DNA of 64,000 nucleotides. Source: Desulfoscipio sp. XC116 (GTDB lineage: Bacteria; Bacillota; Desulfotomaculia; Desulfotomaculales; Desulfallaceae). The stretch is from the NCBI RefSeq assembly GCF_039851975.1, contig NZ_CP156660.1:2919035-2983034 (forward strand), in the 5' to 3' direction. The stretch's first letter is position 1. Each line of letters starts with the position of its first letter. This document shows positions 27,021-35,446 of this stretch, in pieces. The notes below the pieces were generated by a model, which had not been told where the DNA came from, did not search any database, and was given only the letters and a program-made list of their open reading frames with translations. The translations under genes and the position numbers were made by a program.

Positions 27021-28286
27021 TTACCAGCGTCTTATCCGCCTTCGGGAGCGTCTGTGCGAAAGCCATGTTTTCATTAATAACAGCAGCGACATGGCTGCCA
27101 GTCCTATCCCGGCCCAGAACCACCAGTAACTGTTGATTTTACGGGCAACAGGGTACACGGCCTGCAAAGGCACCCGGCCAAGTTCCCGGCCGCCGGCTGT
27201 CAGCACCAACTCACCCAGCTTATCTCCCTCCTTTAAAGGGGCATCTAGATCATCCGCCAGCTCAACGGAACGGGTAACTTGCGGTGTCTCACCCACCGGA
27301 AAGTTATAATATAAATAACCTGCGGTTTCCAGTACGGCATTCTTGGCCCCGTGCCTCACAATAGCGTCGGTGATCATTTCCCTTGGTTTAACCAGTTCCA
27401 CCAAACTAAAATTATCAAAACCATAATCCAGTAACATAGCAGCGTCAGCCCATAAGTTGGCACCCTGGCTCTTCAGTACCACGGCAATCATTTCCCGGTT
27501 CCCCCGTTTTGCTGACGCCACTATACACTGCCCCGCATCCACGGTATAGCCGGTTTTAATACCATTGGCGCCGTTATAGCCGTAATAGCCACTCCCCAGC
27601 AACTTATTATGATTATAGAAATCCTCTTGTACCGGCCCGTAAATGTTCTCTAATTTCTCCACCTGCTGTAATAATTCCTCAGACATATTCTTTTTACGCT
27701 CCGCTTTATAATTAAGCGTCCGGACTATCCGGCGAAAGGTAGTATTTTGCATAGCATGCCGGCCGATTAACGCTAAGTCGCGGGCAGTAGTATAATGATT
27801 ATCATCGGGCATACCATGCGGGTTAACAAAGTTGGTGTTTCGCGCCCCCAATTCCCTGGCTCGTTTATTCATCATATCAGCAAAATTCTCCACCGAGCCG
27901 CCCACATGCTCTGCAATAGCAATACCCGCATCGTTAGCTGAACTAAGCATAAGTATATATAGCAGGTGTTTCAGCGGCAACTGCTCTCCGGGCTGCAGCC
28001 CGACACGGGAACCGCCTATTTCGACCGCCCGCTTGCTCACTGTAACCATATCATCTAAAGAAGAGTTTTCCAGAGCCAACAAGGTAGTCATAATCTTGGT
28101 GGTACTGGCCGGGTACATTCTTTGATCAACGTTTTTTTTGTATAATATCTGTCCCGTATCGCTGTCCATTAACAGCGCGGCCTCACCCATTGGCTGCGGC
28201 ACAGTGTCCGGATCAGCAAAAGCAGGTACAGCGCAAACAAGTATCATCAATAAAATAACAGGCCAAGCTACAAATTTTTTTATCAA
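27021..28286 (-). CDS. dacF: D-alanyl-D-alanine carboxypeptidase, PBP5/DacF type
   Basis: A serine peptidase that trims the terminal D-Ala from stem peptides outside the membrane. The 421-residue protein has a signal peptide (1-24, ending AFA), the motifs STTK (about 62-65), SAN (about 115-117) and KTGY (about 250), a C-terminal beta domain and a C-terminal membrane helix (about 388-408) with a very basic tail (SHRRSRRRIRRW). Length and motifs fit DacB/DacF; sporulation-specific DacF is likely but unproven. The TTG start at 28286 follows GGAG and AGGA runs. It has its own terminator. Confidence 0.9.
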   Translation of the reverse strand: MIKKFVAWPVILLMILVCAVPAFADPDTVPQPMGEAALLMDSDTGQILYKKNVDQRMYPASTTKIMTTLLALENSSLDDMVTVSKRAVEIGGSRVGLQPGEQLPLKHLLYILMLSSANDAGIAIAEHVGGSVENFADMMNKRARELGARNTNFVNPHGMPDDNHYTTARDLALIGRHAMQNTTFRRIVRTLNYKAERKKNMSEELLQQVEKLENIYGPVQEDFYNHNKLLGSGYYGYNGANGIKTGYTVDAGQCIVASAKRGNREMIAVVLKSQGANLWADAAMLLDYGFDNFSLVELVKPREMITDAIVRHGAKNAVLETAGYLYYNFPVGETPQVTRSVELADDLDAPLKEGDKLGELVLTAGGRELGRVPLQAVYPVARKINSYWWFWAGIGLAAMSLLLLMKTWLSHRRSRRRIRRW

Positions 28287-28463
28287 ATCCTCTTCTTCTC
28301 CTGACTGATATTTTTTAACAGTGATTATACTTTACCGCAAAGACCGTTTTGAATAAAATTTTCATTGAATAGAATACAATTTTTCTCTGTCCCGGTCCAA
28401 TATCATTTTGGATTAAAGCACTCATAATTATTTTTCCATCCTTGGCGCCTAATGGTTAAAGCA

Positions 28464-28489
28464 ATAAAAAAGCCCGGTATACCCGGGGC
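28464..28489 (-). terminator. Rho-independent terminator of the 43-aa gene
   Basis: GCCC-CGG / CCG-GGC stem around 28470-28489, followed on the minus strand by TTTTTTATTG. Confidence 0.75.
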
Positions 28490-28524
28490 ACTACTTATTC
28501 ACTTATAACCCAGTACGGTTCACC

Positions 28525-28656
28525 TTATAGCTCGGGGGTAACTGTCCTTGTCTCCCCGGTCCGGGCCAGCAATTCAACATTAATATTTCTTGCCAGGCTT
28601 CGGCCAATGGATATTATTTTTATCAAATCGCCTCGTCTTACCTTATCCAGCGTCAT
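28525..28656 (-). CDS. 43-aa protein with FeoA-like N-terminus
   Basis: A very short gene with an ATG (28656) 6 bases after GGAGGA, its own promoter with TATAAT and a clear terminator, so it is very likely expressed. The product starts MTLDKVRRGDLIKIISIG, resembling the first strands of FeoA-type SH3 proteins, but stops at residue 43, too short for the full fold. It ends ARTGETRTVTPEL. Function is unknown. The operator-like palindrome next to its -35 suggests Fur-type control and so a link to iron; that is inference. Confidence 0.6.
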   Translation of the reverse strand: MTLDKVRRGDLIKIISIGRSLARNINVELLARTGETRTVTPEL

Positions 28657-28700
28657 AGAACATCCTCCAGTCATTGATAAGGAAAACCGTTCTCGTTAAT

Positions 28701-28743
28701 ATTATATTTTCAATGGACAGGCAGGTCAATAATGAATCATTAT
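28701..28743 (-). promoter_or_regulatory. Promoter with Fur-like palindrome
   Basis: On the minus strand TTGACC (28724-28729) and TATAAT (28701-28706) are exactly 17 bases apart. A perfect 7-1-7 palindrome, ATAATGA-A-TCATTAT (28729-28743), touches the upstream edge of the -35. It resembles the core of Fur boxes (GATAATGATAATCATTATC) with two bases missing from the centre. Confidence 0.6.
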
Positions 28744-28833
28744 AGTTCATAAAAAAACTCTAACCGGTAAAAATATTATTTAGCAGCCATGTAACGGTTG
28801 TTCTCATATTCGCATGATAAGGAGGTTTATAAT

Positions 28834-28983
28834 ATGGCCAATATTGATAGCAAAGGGATGGAAGCAGCTAATTTAAGTGAAAAGCAGCTGAGCCACCTAA
28901 TCAGTGCAGAAAAAGAACTGAATAGCAACAAGGACGGGCAGGAAATCTACCTGCTGGCGGTATCACGCCACCCGGAGCACTAG
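28834..28983 (+). CDS. 49-aa hydrophilic protein, hypothetical
   Basis: The ATG at 28834 follows GGAGGT at ideal spacing, which decides the start over a longer frame from 28798. The product (MANIDSKGMEAANLSEKQL...) is hydrophilic, mostly helical by composition, with no cysteines or membrane segment and a C-terminal RHPEH. It could be a small spore or stress protein, but no family is recognised. It is divergent from the 43-aa gene and is followed by a long perfect hairpin at 29042-29082. Confidence 0.6.
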   Translation: MANIDSKGMEAANLSEKQLSHLISAEKELNSNKDGQEIYLLAVSRHPEH

Positions 28984-29041
28984 AAAAGGAAGGAGAGTTA
29001 TAAGGAAAGAAAAGTCGTGCAAGTCAAATTAGACTTGGTTC

Positions 29042-29082
29042 ATAATTGAGGGGATCGCTAAACAGACGATCCCCTCAATTAT
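29042..29082. terminator. Long perfect hairpin between convergent genes
   Basis: Sixteen-base arms ATAATTGAGGGGATCG / CGATCCCCTCAATTAT (29042-29057 and 29067-29082) with a 9-base loop. It lies between the plus-strand 49-aa gene and the minus-strand larA-like gene and can stop both, although its T runs are short. Confidence 0.65.
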
Positions 29083-29143
29083 AGTACAGCACAGTGCAGT
29101 AAAGTATAGTACAGTAAAGCCCTAATATGCAAAATAAGCATGT

Positions 29144-30394
29144 TTATTCATTTTCAGGCATTAGTAATGCCGCATCAGGCATAACGACCGCGTTATATTT
29201 ATCTCCGTGCTTGCGGGCAACGATCTTCAATGCATCAATAAAATCCTGAGCCGGGGTCATAAAAAAATTGCCCACCGAGTGTTCAGGCATGGAGGAAATT
29301 AATATAATAGAAATTTGTTCAACCAGCTCGGCTAGTAAGTGCGCTTTGTGACCACCTAAAACAAATTCTTTGTTCAGCCTGGCGGTCATATCCTGAGGAG
29401 TTTTCGCCTCGGCAGCCCAGTTTTCCAACACGGTGTGGCCGGCTCCCTGAGAACATTCGGCGCAAATCACCAATGTGCCCCCATTGGAAATCAGTTTAGC
29501 CGCGTTGCGCATTGATTTTATGGCCTGATATAAATTAATATCTCTGGGGTGTCCCCCGGCACTTGCCAAGCCAACCTCGGCCTTTTTCCCGCTGCTTACT
29601 TTAACTGCCTCCCGGCACAATTCAACCCCGGCCAACCAGGCTTTTTCAGGATCGCCCGCTGCCACATGGACCGGTCTTTGCCCGCCATCCGCTACAACAT
29701 TAACAATAAAATCCGGCTGTACGGCTTTTAGTGATTCCATCATGATACGATGCACCGGGTTGCCATCCAGCTTTCCGGCACCAATTCCCCCGGCGGTAAG
29801 CAAGGCATGATTGCTTGTCACCGCTTCGATTCCCGCCACCCCGGGAAGAATGGATTTGCGCCCTCCTGAAAAACCGGCCAGTTCATGAGGTGCAATCAAC
29901 CCCGTTAATATAATCATATCCGCCCCGGCAACCAAGGGATTTATCGTCAGCATACTTCCGTTGCTTAACACACCTAAACGGGCCAGCTCTCCACGGCAGT
30001 CATGGTTAATAATTTTATATCCCCTTACTGCCGCGCCCAGCGAATCTATATGCTCATCCATTGTATTGCCCCGATGCGCTCCGGTGGCCACCAGAAAGGT
30101 TATGGCGTTTTTATCAACTCCGGCTTCCAGCAAATTATTCAGCAAGGGTGGCAATAAATAACGGTATGGGGTAGGGCGGGTATGGTCATTAACCACGATC
30201 ACCACCCGCTCCGGGCATTTATCTTTTATCAGCCCGGCCAACCCCGGAGAAGCAATAGGATTTCGCAAGGCTGCTTTTATTAAGGACTCGGGATCTCCAA
30301 TCGGGGGAAAGGATGGCTCAATAACCGCATGCACATGATCGTCAGGCAAGTCCAGATGCAGATGACCACGCCCGTATTTCATTTTAAATTTCAT
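29144..30394 (-). CDS. LarA-family protein (nickel-pincer lactate racemase type)
   Basis: LarA enzymes use a nickel-pincer nucleotide to racemise 2-hydroxyacids. From the ATG at 30394 (placed after AAGGTG) the protein has 416 residues and keeps the residues known for LarA: NDHTRPTP (70-77), His107 in TGAHR, His170 in APHELAGFSGG, Lys180 in GGRKSILPG (the cofactor-linking lysine) and His196 in SNHALL. The frame opens at 30487 but without a ribosome site. No larB, larC or larE is in the window, so the cofactor genes would have to be elsewhere. The substrate may be lactate or another 2-hydroxyacid. Confidence 0.85.
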   Translation of the reverse strand: MKFKMKYGRGHLHLDLPDDHVHAVIEPSFPPIGDPESLIKAALRNPIASPGLAGLIKDKCPERVVIVVNDHTRPTPYRYLLPPLLNNLLEAGVDKNAITFLVATGAHRGNTMDEHIDSLGAAVRGYKIINHDCRGELARLGVLSNGSMLTINPLVAGADMIILTGLIAPHELAGFSGGRKSILPGVAGIEAVTSNHALLTAGGIGAGKLDGNPVHRIMMESLKAVQPDFIVNVVADGGQRPVHVAAGDPEKAWLAGVELCREAVKVSSGKKAEVGLASAGGHPRDINLYQAIKSMRNAAKLISNGGTLVICAECSQGAGHTVLENWAAEAKTPQDMTARLNKEFVLGGHKAHLLAELVEQISIILISSMPEHSVGNFFMTPAQDFIDALKIVARKHGDKYNAVVMPDAALLMPENE

Positions 30395-30483
30395 AAACAC
30401 ACCTTGTTTCAACGGACCTAAAAAAAACCGCCGGCTTTTAGCGACCATAAAATATATAAATCCGTCCATAGCAGCTTTCCATA

Positions 30484-30533
30484 ACAATAAAAACCCTGTT
30501 TGGCGACAGAAATAGTGTAGCCAAACAAGGTTT
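30484..30533 (-). terminator. Terminator downstream of the 49-aa membrane protein
   Basis: AAACCCTGTTTGGC (30491-30504) pairs with GCCAAACAAGGTTT (30520-30533) with one mismatch; on the minus strand TTTTTATTG follows. It separates the membrane microprotein from the larA-like gene. Confidence 0.75.
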
Positions 30534-30598
30534 ATGATATGCGGTTCATCTTAACAGATGCCTTCATTCTTTAGAAATTCGACAGCAGATACCGGGGA

Positions 30599-30748
30599 TC
30601 AACCGGCAAGCCAAAGCACAAAAAACATGAGCAGTGAGCAAGCCGTAAAGAATAAAAAGATTAACAGAAATATAGGATCAACAACCAGCCTGCCAATAGC
30701 TATTTTTTCAGGCCCGCTTCTTTTATTTTGTCCTTTCTTGTTAGGCAT
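30599..30748 (-). CDS. 49-aa single-pass membrane protein
   Basis: The ATG at 30748 lies 6 bases after GGAGGA. The product begins with a basic stretch (MPNKKGQNKRSG), followed by VVDPIFLLIFLFFTACSLLMFFVLWLAG, one or two membrane helices running to the C-terminus. The strong ribosome site, sharp change from basic to hydrophobic, and a terminator just downstream make it credible. No family is recognised. It follows the radical SAM gene by 55 bases and may share its transcript. Confidence 0.65.
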   Translation of the reverse strand: MPNKKGQNKRSGPEKIAIGRLVVDPIFLLIFLFFTACSLLMFFVLWLAG

Positions 30749-30803
30749 AAGCCATCCTCCGTATCAACATTATCGTCTATTATTTGACCCCGGACCACCC
30801 GCT

Positions 30804-31931
30804 CTATACAAATTGGCGGCGCATTCTGGCTAGTTCCGCCTTTAGCTGCTCGGGATTATCTATATCTCGGAGTAATCTTTCCACGTATGGAAACCTGTTC
30901 GGGTCCTGCATATCATCCAAAAATGCATAGACCCCGGCCCGCCTGCCCAGCTGAAAATGAGCCTTTTCTTTCGGTGTCAAGCTCAGGTAGCGGTCAATAA
31001 TACTCAATAATTTGTCCCGATCGGCTGGTAAAGTGCCTTCCAGTTCTTGCAGTAAATTTAATATGTGGTCACTCACCACGGTTGTATTTACCCCTTCCAG
31101 TGACTCCAGCAATAACCGCTGTTCTCTGATTACTTCATCTTCATCCAATGGCGCAAACCCACCGTTTTGCATCATTTCATACAGCGGAGTGTTTTTCAGC
31201 ACCGACAAGGTTCTAAACCGGATATAATCCGGGTTCCCCCGGTTAATCACGGCAGCTGTTTCCAGAGCATGTTCCCGAGAATATTTTTTACCGCCCAACC
31301 CCGGCATGATATACCAGCAAAGAGAGATACCCGCAGCCCCGATTTTCCGACCCGCTTCGACTAATTGTTTGGCGGTAGTCCCCTTTTGTATCATTTTTAA
31401 TACTATGTCGGAGCCTGATTCCATACCCATGTGTATTCTGACCAAGCCGGCTTCCCGCAATTCCCGCAATTCCTCCCCGCTTTTTCTGGATGCCGTATCA
31501 GCTCTGGCATATGTGGTTAACCTTTCCACCGACGGCAAAACAGAACGCAGATATTTAATAATCTGCACTAAATCATTGGTTTTTAGAATTAATGAATTAG
31601 CATCTTGTAAAAATACATTTTTAGCACCGTAATACATCCACTGAGCTACATGATAGTGCAAATGGCCATAGCGCGAACCCGCCTCGCTAACCGCCTGACT
31701 ATTTACCCGCCCTCCCCGGCCTTCATGCCAAGCGATTTGAAGGACTTGCTCAACAACACGGGCCAGCGTATCTATGTCCCGCTTGATATCATCAACCGAA
31801 CGCCGGCTAAACTGCTTACCCTTGTACGTACTACAAAAGACGCATCTGTTCCACGGGCAATTTCTGGTTATCCTGATCAGCAAACTGGACGCTTCGCTGG
31901 GCGGCCTTATCGGGCCTTGCTCAATATGCAC
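30804..31931 (-). CDS. Radical SAM protein, HemN/YhcC-like
   Basis: A 375-residue radical S-adenosylmethionine enzyme. The cluster motif is C-x4-C-x2-C (NCPWNRCVFC, about residues 24-33), not the usual C-x3-C-x2-C; this spacing is known for a subgroup of HemN-like and Elp3-like proteins. Other radical SAM features follow: FLQDANSLIL, the MGMESGSD glycine-rich segment and a C-terminal helical domain (after 290). No partner domain is fused. The GTG start at 31931 has GGAGGGG upstream. The substrate is not predictable. Confidence 0.85.
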   Translation of the reverse strand: MHIEQGPIRPPSEASSLLIRITRNCPWNRCVFCSTYKGKQFSRRSVDDIKRDIDTLARVVEQVLQIAWHEGRGGRVNSQAVSEAGSRYGHLHYHVAQWMYYGAKNVFLQDANSLILKTNDLVQIIKYLRSVLPSVERLTTYARADTASRKSGEELRELREAGLVRIHMGMESGSDIVLKMIQKGTTAKQLVEAGRKIGAAGISLCWYIMPGLGGKKYSREHALETAAVINRGNPDYIRFRTLSVLKNTPLYEMMQNGGFAPLDEDEVIREQRLLLESLEGVNTTVVSDHILNLLQELEGTLPADRDKLLSIIDRYLSLTPKEKAHFQLGRRAGVYAFLDDMQDPNRFPYVERLLRDIDNPEQLKAELARMRRQFV

Positions 31932-32080
31932 AATATCCCCTCCGAAAATCCTGTTCCATTAATTAACAACCGAAATATAAAATTTTAATAAAATATTCTT
32001 TAAAAAGTATATATTACTATATCGGGCGCTGCAAGTTAGGCGTAAAAGCGCAAAATTACAGTCTCCAGAATCACTATAGA

Positions 32081-32133
32081 TTGTGAAATTATTTACATGG
32101 GGCTATTGACAAAAGTAGTGACATATATATACT
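32081..32133 (+). promoter_or_regulatory. Promoter of the TauE operon with Rex-like operator
   Basis: TTGACA (32106-32111) and TATACT (32128-32133) are 16 bases apart. Eight bases upstream of the -35 lies TTGTGAA-ATTA-TTTACAT (32081-32098), matching 12 of 14 positions of the Rex operator TTGTGAA-N4-TTCACAA. A leader of about 400 bases follows before the ATG at 32541. Confidence 0.6.
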
Positions 32134-32335
32134 TATTATTAAGCAGACACGTGATTTACAACCTTTTCAACAACTTCCGGCAAGTAAAAAGCTTGCTGTA
32201 TTATACCGGCTAAGATGTCGACTGGTTAGCTAATAAAAAAACGAGGAGGTATGTGCAGGGAATTATAAAACGTTAACCTGAAAGGGTGTGGTAATAACGA
32301 AAAGTGGAAAAATGGAGCATTTTTTTTCACTACAT

Positions 32336-32353
32336 TTGTGAAATAATTCACCA
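32336..32353. promoter_or_regulatory. Second Rex-like operator in the TauE leader
   Basis: TTGTGAA-ATAA-TTCACCA matches 13 of 14 positions of the Rex consensus. It lies about 200 bases downstream of the predicted start and 188 bases upstream of the tauE-like ATG, where it could act with the first site at 32081 or serve a second promoter. Confidence 0.6.
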
Positions 32354-32540
32354 TCCGAGACCAGTTAAAACACCGATAAACAAGATTAATTAATAAACAT
32401 TTTTGTCATTACCCCGGGGACCCCTTGACCCCGGAGTATCACAACAATACACAAGATTAATATAGAGAAGTCAGATTCAAGTTAATCAACAACAGTAGTT
32501 TTTAATTAATAAAATCGTTTAAAAAAAGGGGGTTAGAATC

Positions 32541-33824
32541 ATGAGGAGGTTTTATGAGGGCCTGACGCAGGCATCAAGGTCCTATGCCCAATGGGAAATT
32601 GCCAACTCCAACGCAATATTAAGAAATCGCAAAAAAGTAATCCTATTATTCGTAATGCTGCTGCCCATTCTTATACCGGCTATTGCCCATGCCGCAGGCG
32701 GCGCCGGGTTACCGGAAATAATCGGGGGCAAGTCGTCTTACGGCCCTTCATTTTACAATCCGACTATCTTTTATGGTTCTATTCTGGTTGGCATTTGCGC
32801 GGGTCTAATCACCGGCTGTATCGGTGCAGGCGGCGGTTTTATCATCACTCCCGCACTGATGAGCATGGGTGTTAAGGGGATTATGGCCGTAGGGACAGAC
32901 CAGTTCCACATTTTCGCCAAAGCCATTATGGGCACCGTAGTCCATAAAAAGCTGGGTAATGTACACGTTGGTCTAGCGATAGCTTTTTTAGCGGGCTCAA
33001 TGCTGGGAGTTACCGGCGGCGGCATGTTAAACAGGGCACTCTTTAACTTTAACCCTGTACTCAGTGGTTTTGTAATCAGCTTGGTATATGTAATCATGCT
33101 TGGTTTTTTGGGTATCTACGCTATGACCGACTTTTTTAGATCTCGAAAGTCTGCGGATTCCGGTGACGCCCACGGAGGACCCACCGGTTTGACCGGTACG
33201 GCAAGTAAAATGCAGTCCATTAACATCCCGCCTATGATTACTTTTGATGAAGATATCACACCCGGCGGCAGAAAGATCTCCGGTCTATTCGTAGCTATCT
33301 GCGGTGCCGTTGTTGGTTTCATGGCTGCTATCATGGGTGTAGGCGGAGGCTTTTTGACCTTTCCCATGTTCGTTTATGGTCTCGGCGTATCCTCCTTTAC
33401 CACTGTCGGTACTGATATTCTCCAAATTATTTTTACCGCGGGCTTTGGTGCTATTACCCAGTATGCCATTTACGGCTATGTGTTCTATACCCTGGCCATG
33501 GGTATGCTGGTGGGTTCCTTGCTGGGCATTCAAATCGGCGCCATCACCACCAAAGTTGTACCCGGCATCTATATTCGCGGCTTTTACGCCATTACCATAA
33601 TGGCGGGCTTTGTAAACAGATTGTTTGACCTGCCCAGCGGGCTGAGACAGATGGGTTATATTTCCATGACCAAGGAAACGGCCGATATCATTGCCCAAAT
33701 CGGTGCAGTTATTTTCTTTGGTATTGTTGGAGTATTTGCCGTATGGGTCATTGGCGTATTTATTAAGAACGTACCCAAACTGCGGGAAGAGTCCGTACTT
33801 GCCTCCGGCGGAAAGGGGGAATAA
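32541..33824 (+). CDS. TauE/SafE-family permease (sulfur-oxyanion transport candidate)
   Basis: TauE/SafE proteins are eight- to ten-helix carriers linked to sulfite, sulfoacetate or sulfate movement. The 427-residue protein has an extended N-terminus with a first hydrophobic segment ending AHAAGG (about 32-52), then two homologous halves each with the glycine motif: GCIGAGGGFIITPAL (about 92-106) and GVGGGFLTFPMF (about 257-268). A cytoplasmic loop joins them. The ATG follows GGGGG at good spacing. Co-location with a second membrane gene 4 bases downstream and Rex-like sites upstream suggests sulfate or sulfite transport tied to sulfate respiration; direction is not known. Confidence 0.85.
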   Translation: MRRFYEGLTQASRSYAQWEIANSNAILRNRKKVILLFVMLLPILIPAIAHAAGGAGLPEIIGGKSSYGPSFYNPTIFYGSILVGICAGLITGCIGAGGGFIITPALMSMGVKGIMAVGTDQFHIFAKAIMGTVVHKKLGNVHVGLAIAFLAGSMLGVTGGGMLNRALFNFNPVLSGFVISLVYVIMLGFLGIYAMTDFFRSRKSADSGDAHGGPTGLTGTASKMQSINIPPMITFDEDITPGGRKISGLFVAICGAVVGFMAAIMGVGGGFLTFPMFVYGLGVSSFTTVGTDILQIIFTAGFGAITQYAIYGYVFYTLAMGMLVGSLLGIQIGAITTKVVPGIYIRGFYAITIMAGFVNRLFDLPSGLRQMGYISMTKETADIIAQIGAVIFFGIVGVFAVWVIGVFIKNVPKLREESVLASGGKGE

Positions 33825-33828
33825 ATTT

Positions 33829-34539
33829 ATGATAACCAATAAGAAAACCTTTACTTTGGGAATGCTGCTGTTGATTTCATTTGCGGCCATATTTGCCTGG
33901 ATAATGTCCCCATCCTTTGGTAATGGCCGAAACGGACTGGAATATTCGGATGATATGTTCAACTCGCTTTCCAAAGGTTCGGCTTACTTTATCCAAGACG
34001 AAATGGAAAAGGCGAAAAATATGAGCGGTCATGAAATAAACGTGAATATCATGGCAGCCGACAGTATGGAAGCTGAAACCTGGAGTAAACTTTACACCGC
34101 CGCCGGAGCTGATATCAGCGTAAATAGCAATGAGATAGCTATTAGAGGCGATCTTGGCGCTATCTTCACTGCATCCATCAGAGACTGTGACGCCATGTAC
34201 AACAACCAGGGCGATCAGGTTGCCAATAATTACGGCATAGACGCCCGAACCGCAGCCTATGGCTGGTACAGCTCATTCAAGGCGATAAGCGGCGCACTGG
34301 ATAAACAGGAGATGTTCAAGGAATCAACTGCCATACAAAGCGTAATGAAAAAAGCAATGGAGCCTGCATACAATTATTATGGTATTGAACCGAAAAAGGT
34401 CGCGGACTATAAAGGAGTCGTTTTCTTACTGCTGGCTTTCTATCTGGTATATACCATGTGGTACGGATTTTCCATCTACTTCCTGGCTGACGGATTCGGC
34501 ATTACCATGTCCAAGTCGGCTAAGAAGGTCGAAGCATAA
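33829..34539 (+). CDS. Unrecognised two-helix membrane partner of the TauE permease
   Basis: The ATG at 33829 has AAAGGGGG upstream and lies 4 bases after the permease stop, so the two are translated together. The 236-residue protein has an N-terminal helix (about 8-26), an extracytoplasmic domain of about 160 residues (including AWIMSPSFGNGRNGLEYSDD near its start and NNYGIDARTAAYGWYSSF later), and a second helix near the C-terminus (about 198-218). I recognise no family domain. The layout resembles an accessory or substrate-guiding subunit; this is inference from operon structure only. A strong terminator follows. Confidence 0.75.
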   Translation: MITNKKTFTLGMLLLISFAAIFAWIMSPSFGNGRNGLEYSDDMFNSLSKGSAYFIQDEMEKAKNMSGHEINVNIMAADSMEAETWSKLYTAAGADISVNSNEIAIRGDLGAIFTASIRDCDAMYNNQGDQVANNYGIDARTAAYGWYSSFKAISGALDKQEMFKESTAIQSVMKKAMEPAYNYYGIEPKKVADYKGVVFLLLAFYLVYTMWYGFSIYFLADGFGITMSKSAKKVEA

Positions 34540-34578
34540 CGAAACCGGGCAAAGCCCGGTCCCCTCTCGCTACTTATC

Positions 34579-34607
34579 CTGCCGGCATAAATGCCGGCAG
34601 TTTTTTT
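34579..34607 (+). terminator. Rho-independent terminator of the TauE operon
   Basis: Perfect 10-bp stem CTGCCGGCAT / ATGCCGGCAG (34579-34588, 34591-34600) followed by seven Ts. A shorter CCGGGC/GCCCGG hairpin precedes it at 34545-34558. Confidence 0.9.
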
Positions 34608-34630
34608 ATATCTATTTTATATATAACATT

Positions 34631-35071
34631 TTACGCATAACGATATCCGGAGGAAAAGTGCGCCAGATAAGTTGGGCCATCCATCTCCCAGTACCCCGCG
34701 GGAGGCTTGGAGTTATAACGAACCGCGGTCACGGAGATTTTTTGGTTGCTGACTACCAGAGAATTGCAGCACGTAATCTGCGCTTTCTCTCCGGGACCAA
34801 TGATTTGATAATCTCCCTGGTATCCAACCTCATCAAATTTACATATATAGCAATCACCGGCATCAATTGTTGTTACGGAAGTCATGTTATAAAAATTTCT
34901 AATGGACGTGTTGGGTATCAAGGGGTAAGAAAAGTTGCCATGCCAAATGCGGGCCTGTCGTGAAGTGCATGGCGTTCTAAAAAAGCCATCCAATGATCTC
35001 AGTAATCGCTGGACTACGCCTGGTGTTCCCAACTCAATACCATGGTTACCTGTGTGAGATATACTTGACAT
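34631..35071 (-). CDS. Hypothetical protein with a crystallin-like segment
   Basis: The 146-residue product starts at an ATG (35071) behind GGTGGTGAG. There is no signal peptide or membrane helix. Residues about 74-105 (CYICKFDEVGYQGDYQIIGPGEK, read as two pieces CYICKFDEVGYQG and DYQIIGPGE) resemble a single beta/gamma-crystallin Greek-key motif (Y-x-F-x(4)-Y-x-G...GPG), but the similarity is weak and only one motif is visible. The N-terminus is polar with an SxSHTGNHG stretch. It stands alone, convergent with the TauE operon. Function is unknown. Confidence 0.6.
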   Translation of the reverse strand: MSSISHTGNHGIELGTPGVVQRLLRSLDGFFRTPCTSRQARIWHGNFSYPLIPNTSIRNFYNMTSVTTIDAGDCYICKFDEVGYQGDYQIIGPGEKAQITCCNSLVVSNQKISVTAVRYNSKPPAGYWEMDGPTYLAHFSSGYRYA

Positions 35072-35446
35072 TTTAACTCACCACCCTTACATATATGATA
35101 GCGTATTTTGAGATTTGCGAACTGTTTTAATGCCGAAAAGCAAATTTTGCGAACTAAAATCGCTATAATTATAGTCTAACGTTTCACAATGTACACCTGT
35201 TAAACATGAGCTTATTTAAAGCGATACGCATAGGATTAAGTTAATTGTGCAAATTTTTAAAATGCTTATTGTCTAATGTATATATTTTACCTTGTCACCA
35301 CATTTTTTAGCAAGCTTTTTTTAAATAATACAAGCAGCCTAAAGGATTTTTATTTATTCAGTTATTACTTGTCATTATATTTTACCGTCTGCATATCATA
35401 ACCTTTTTGGTCCTGACAATATCTCAACAAAGAAGGATTTCCACAC

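Noticed and set aside
33285-33974. A 229-codon frame antisense to the TauE permease
   Set aside because: It covers the end of the permease and the start of its partner, with no ribosome site and a shadow-like composition.
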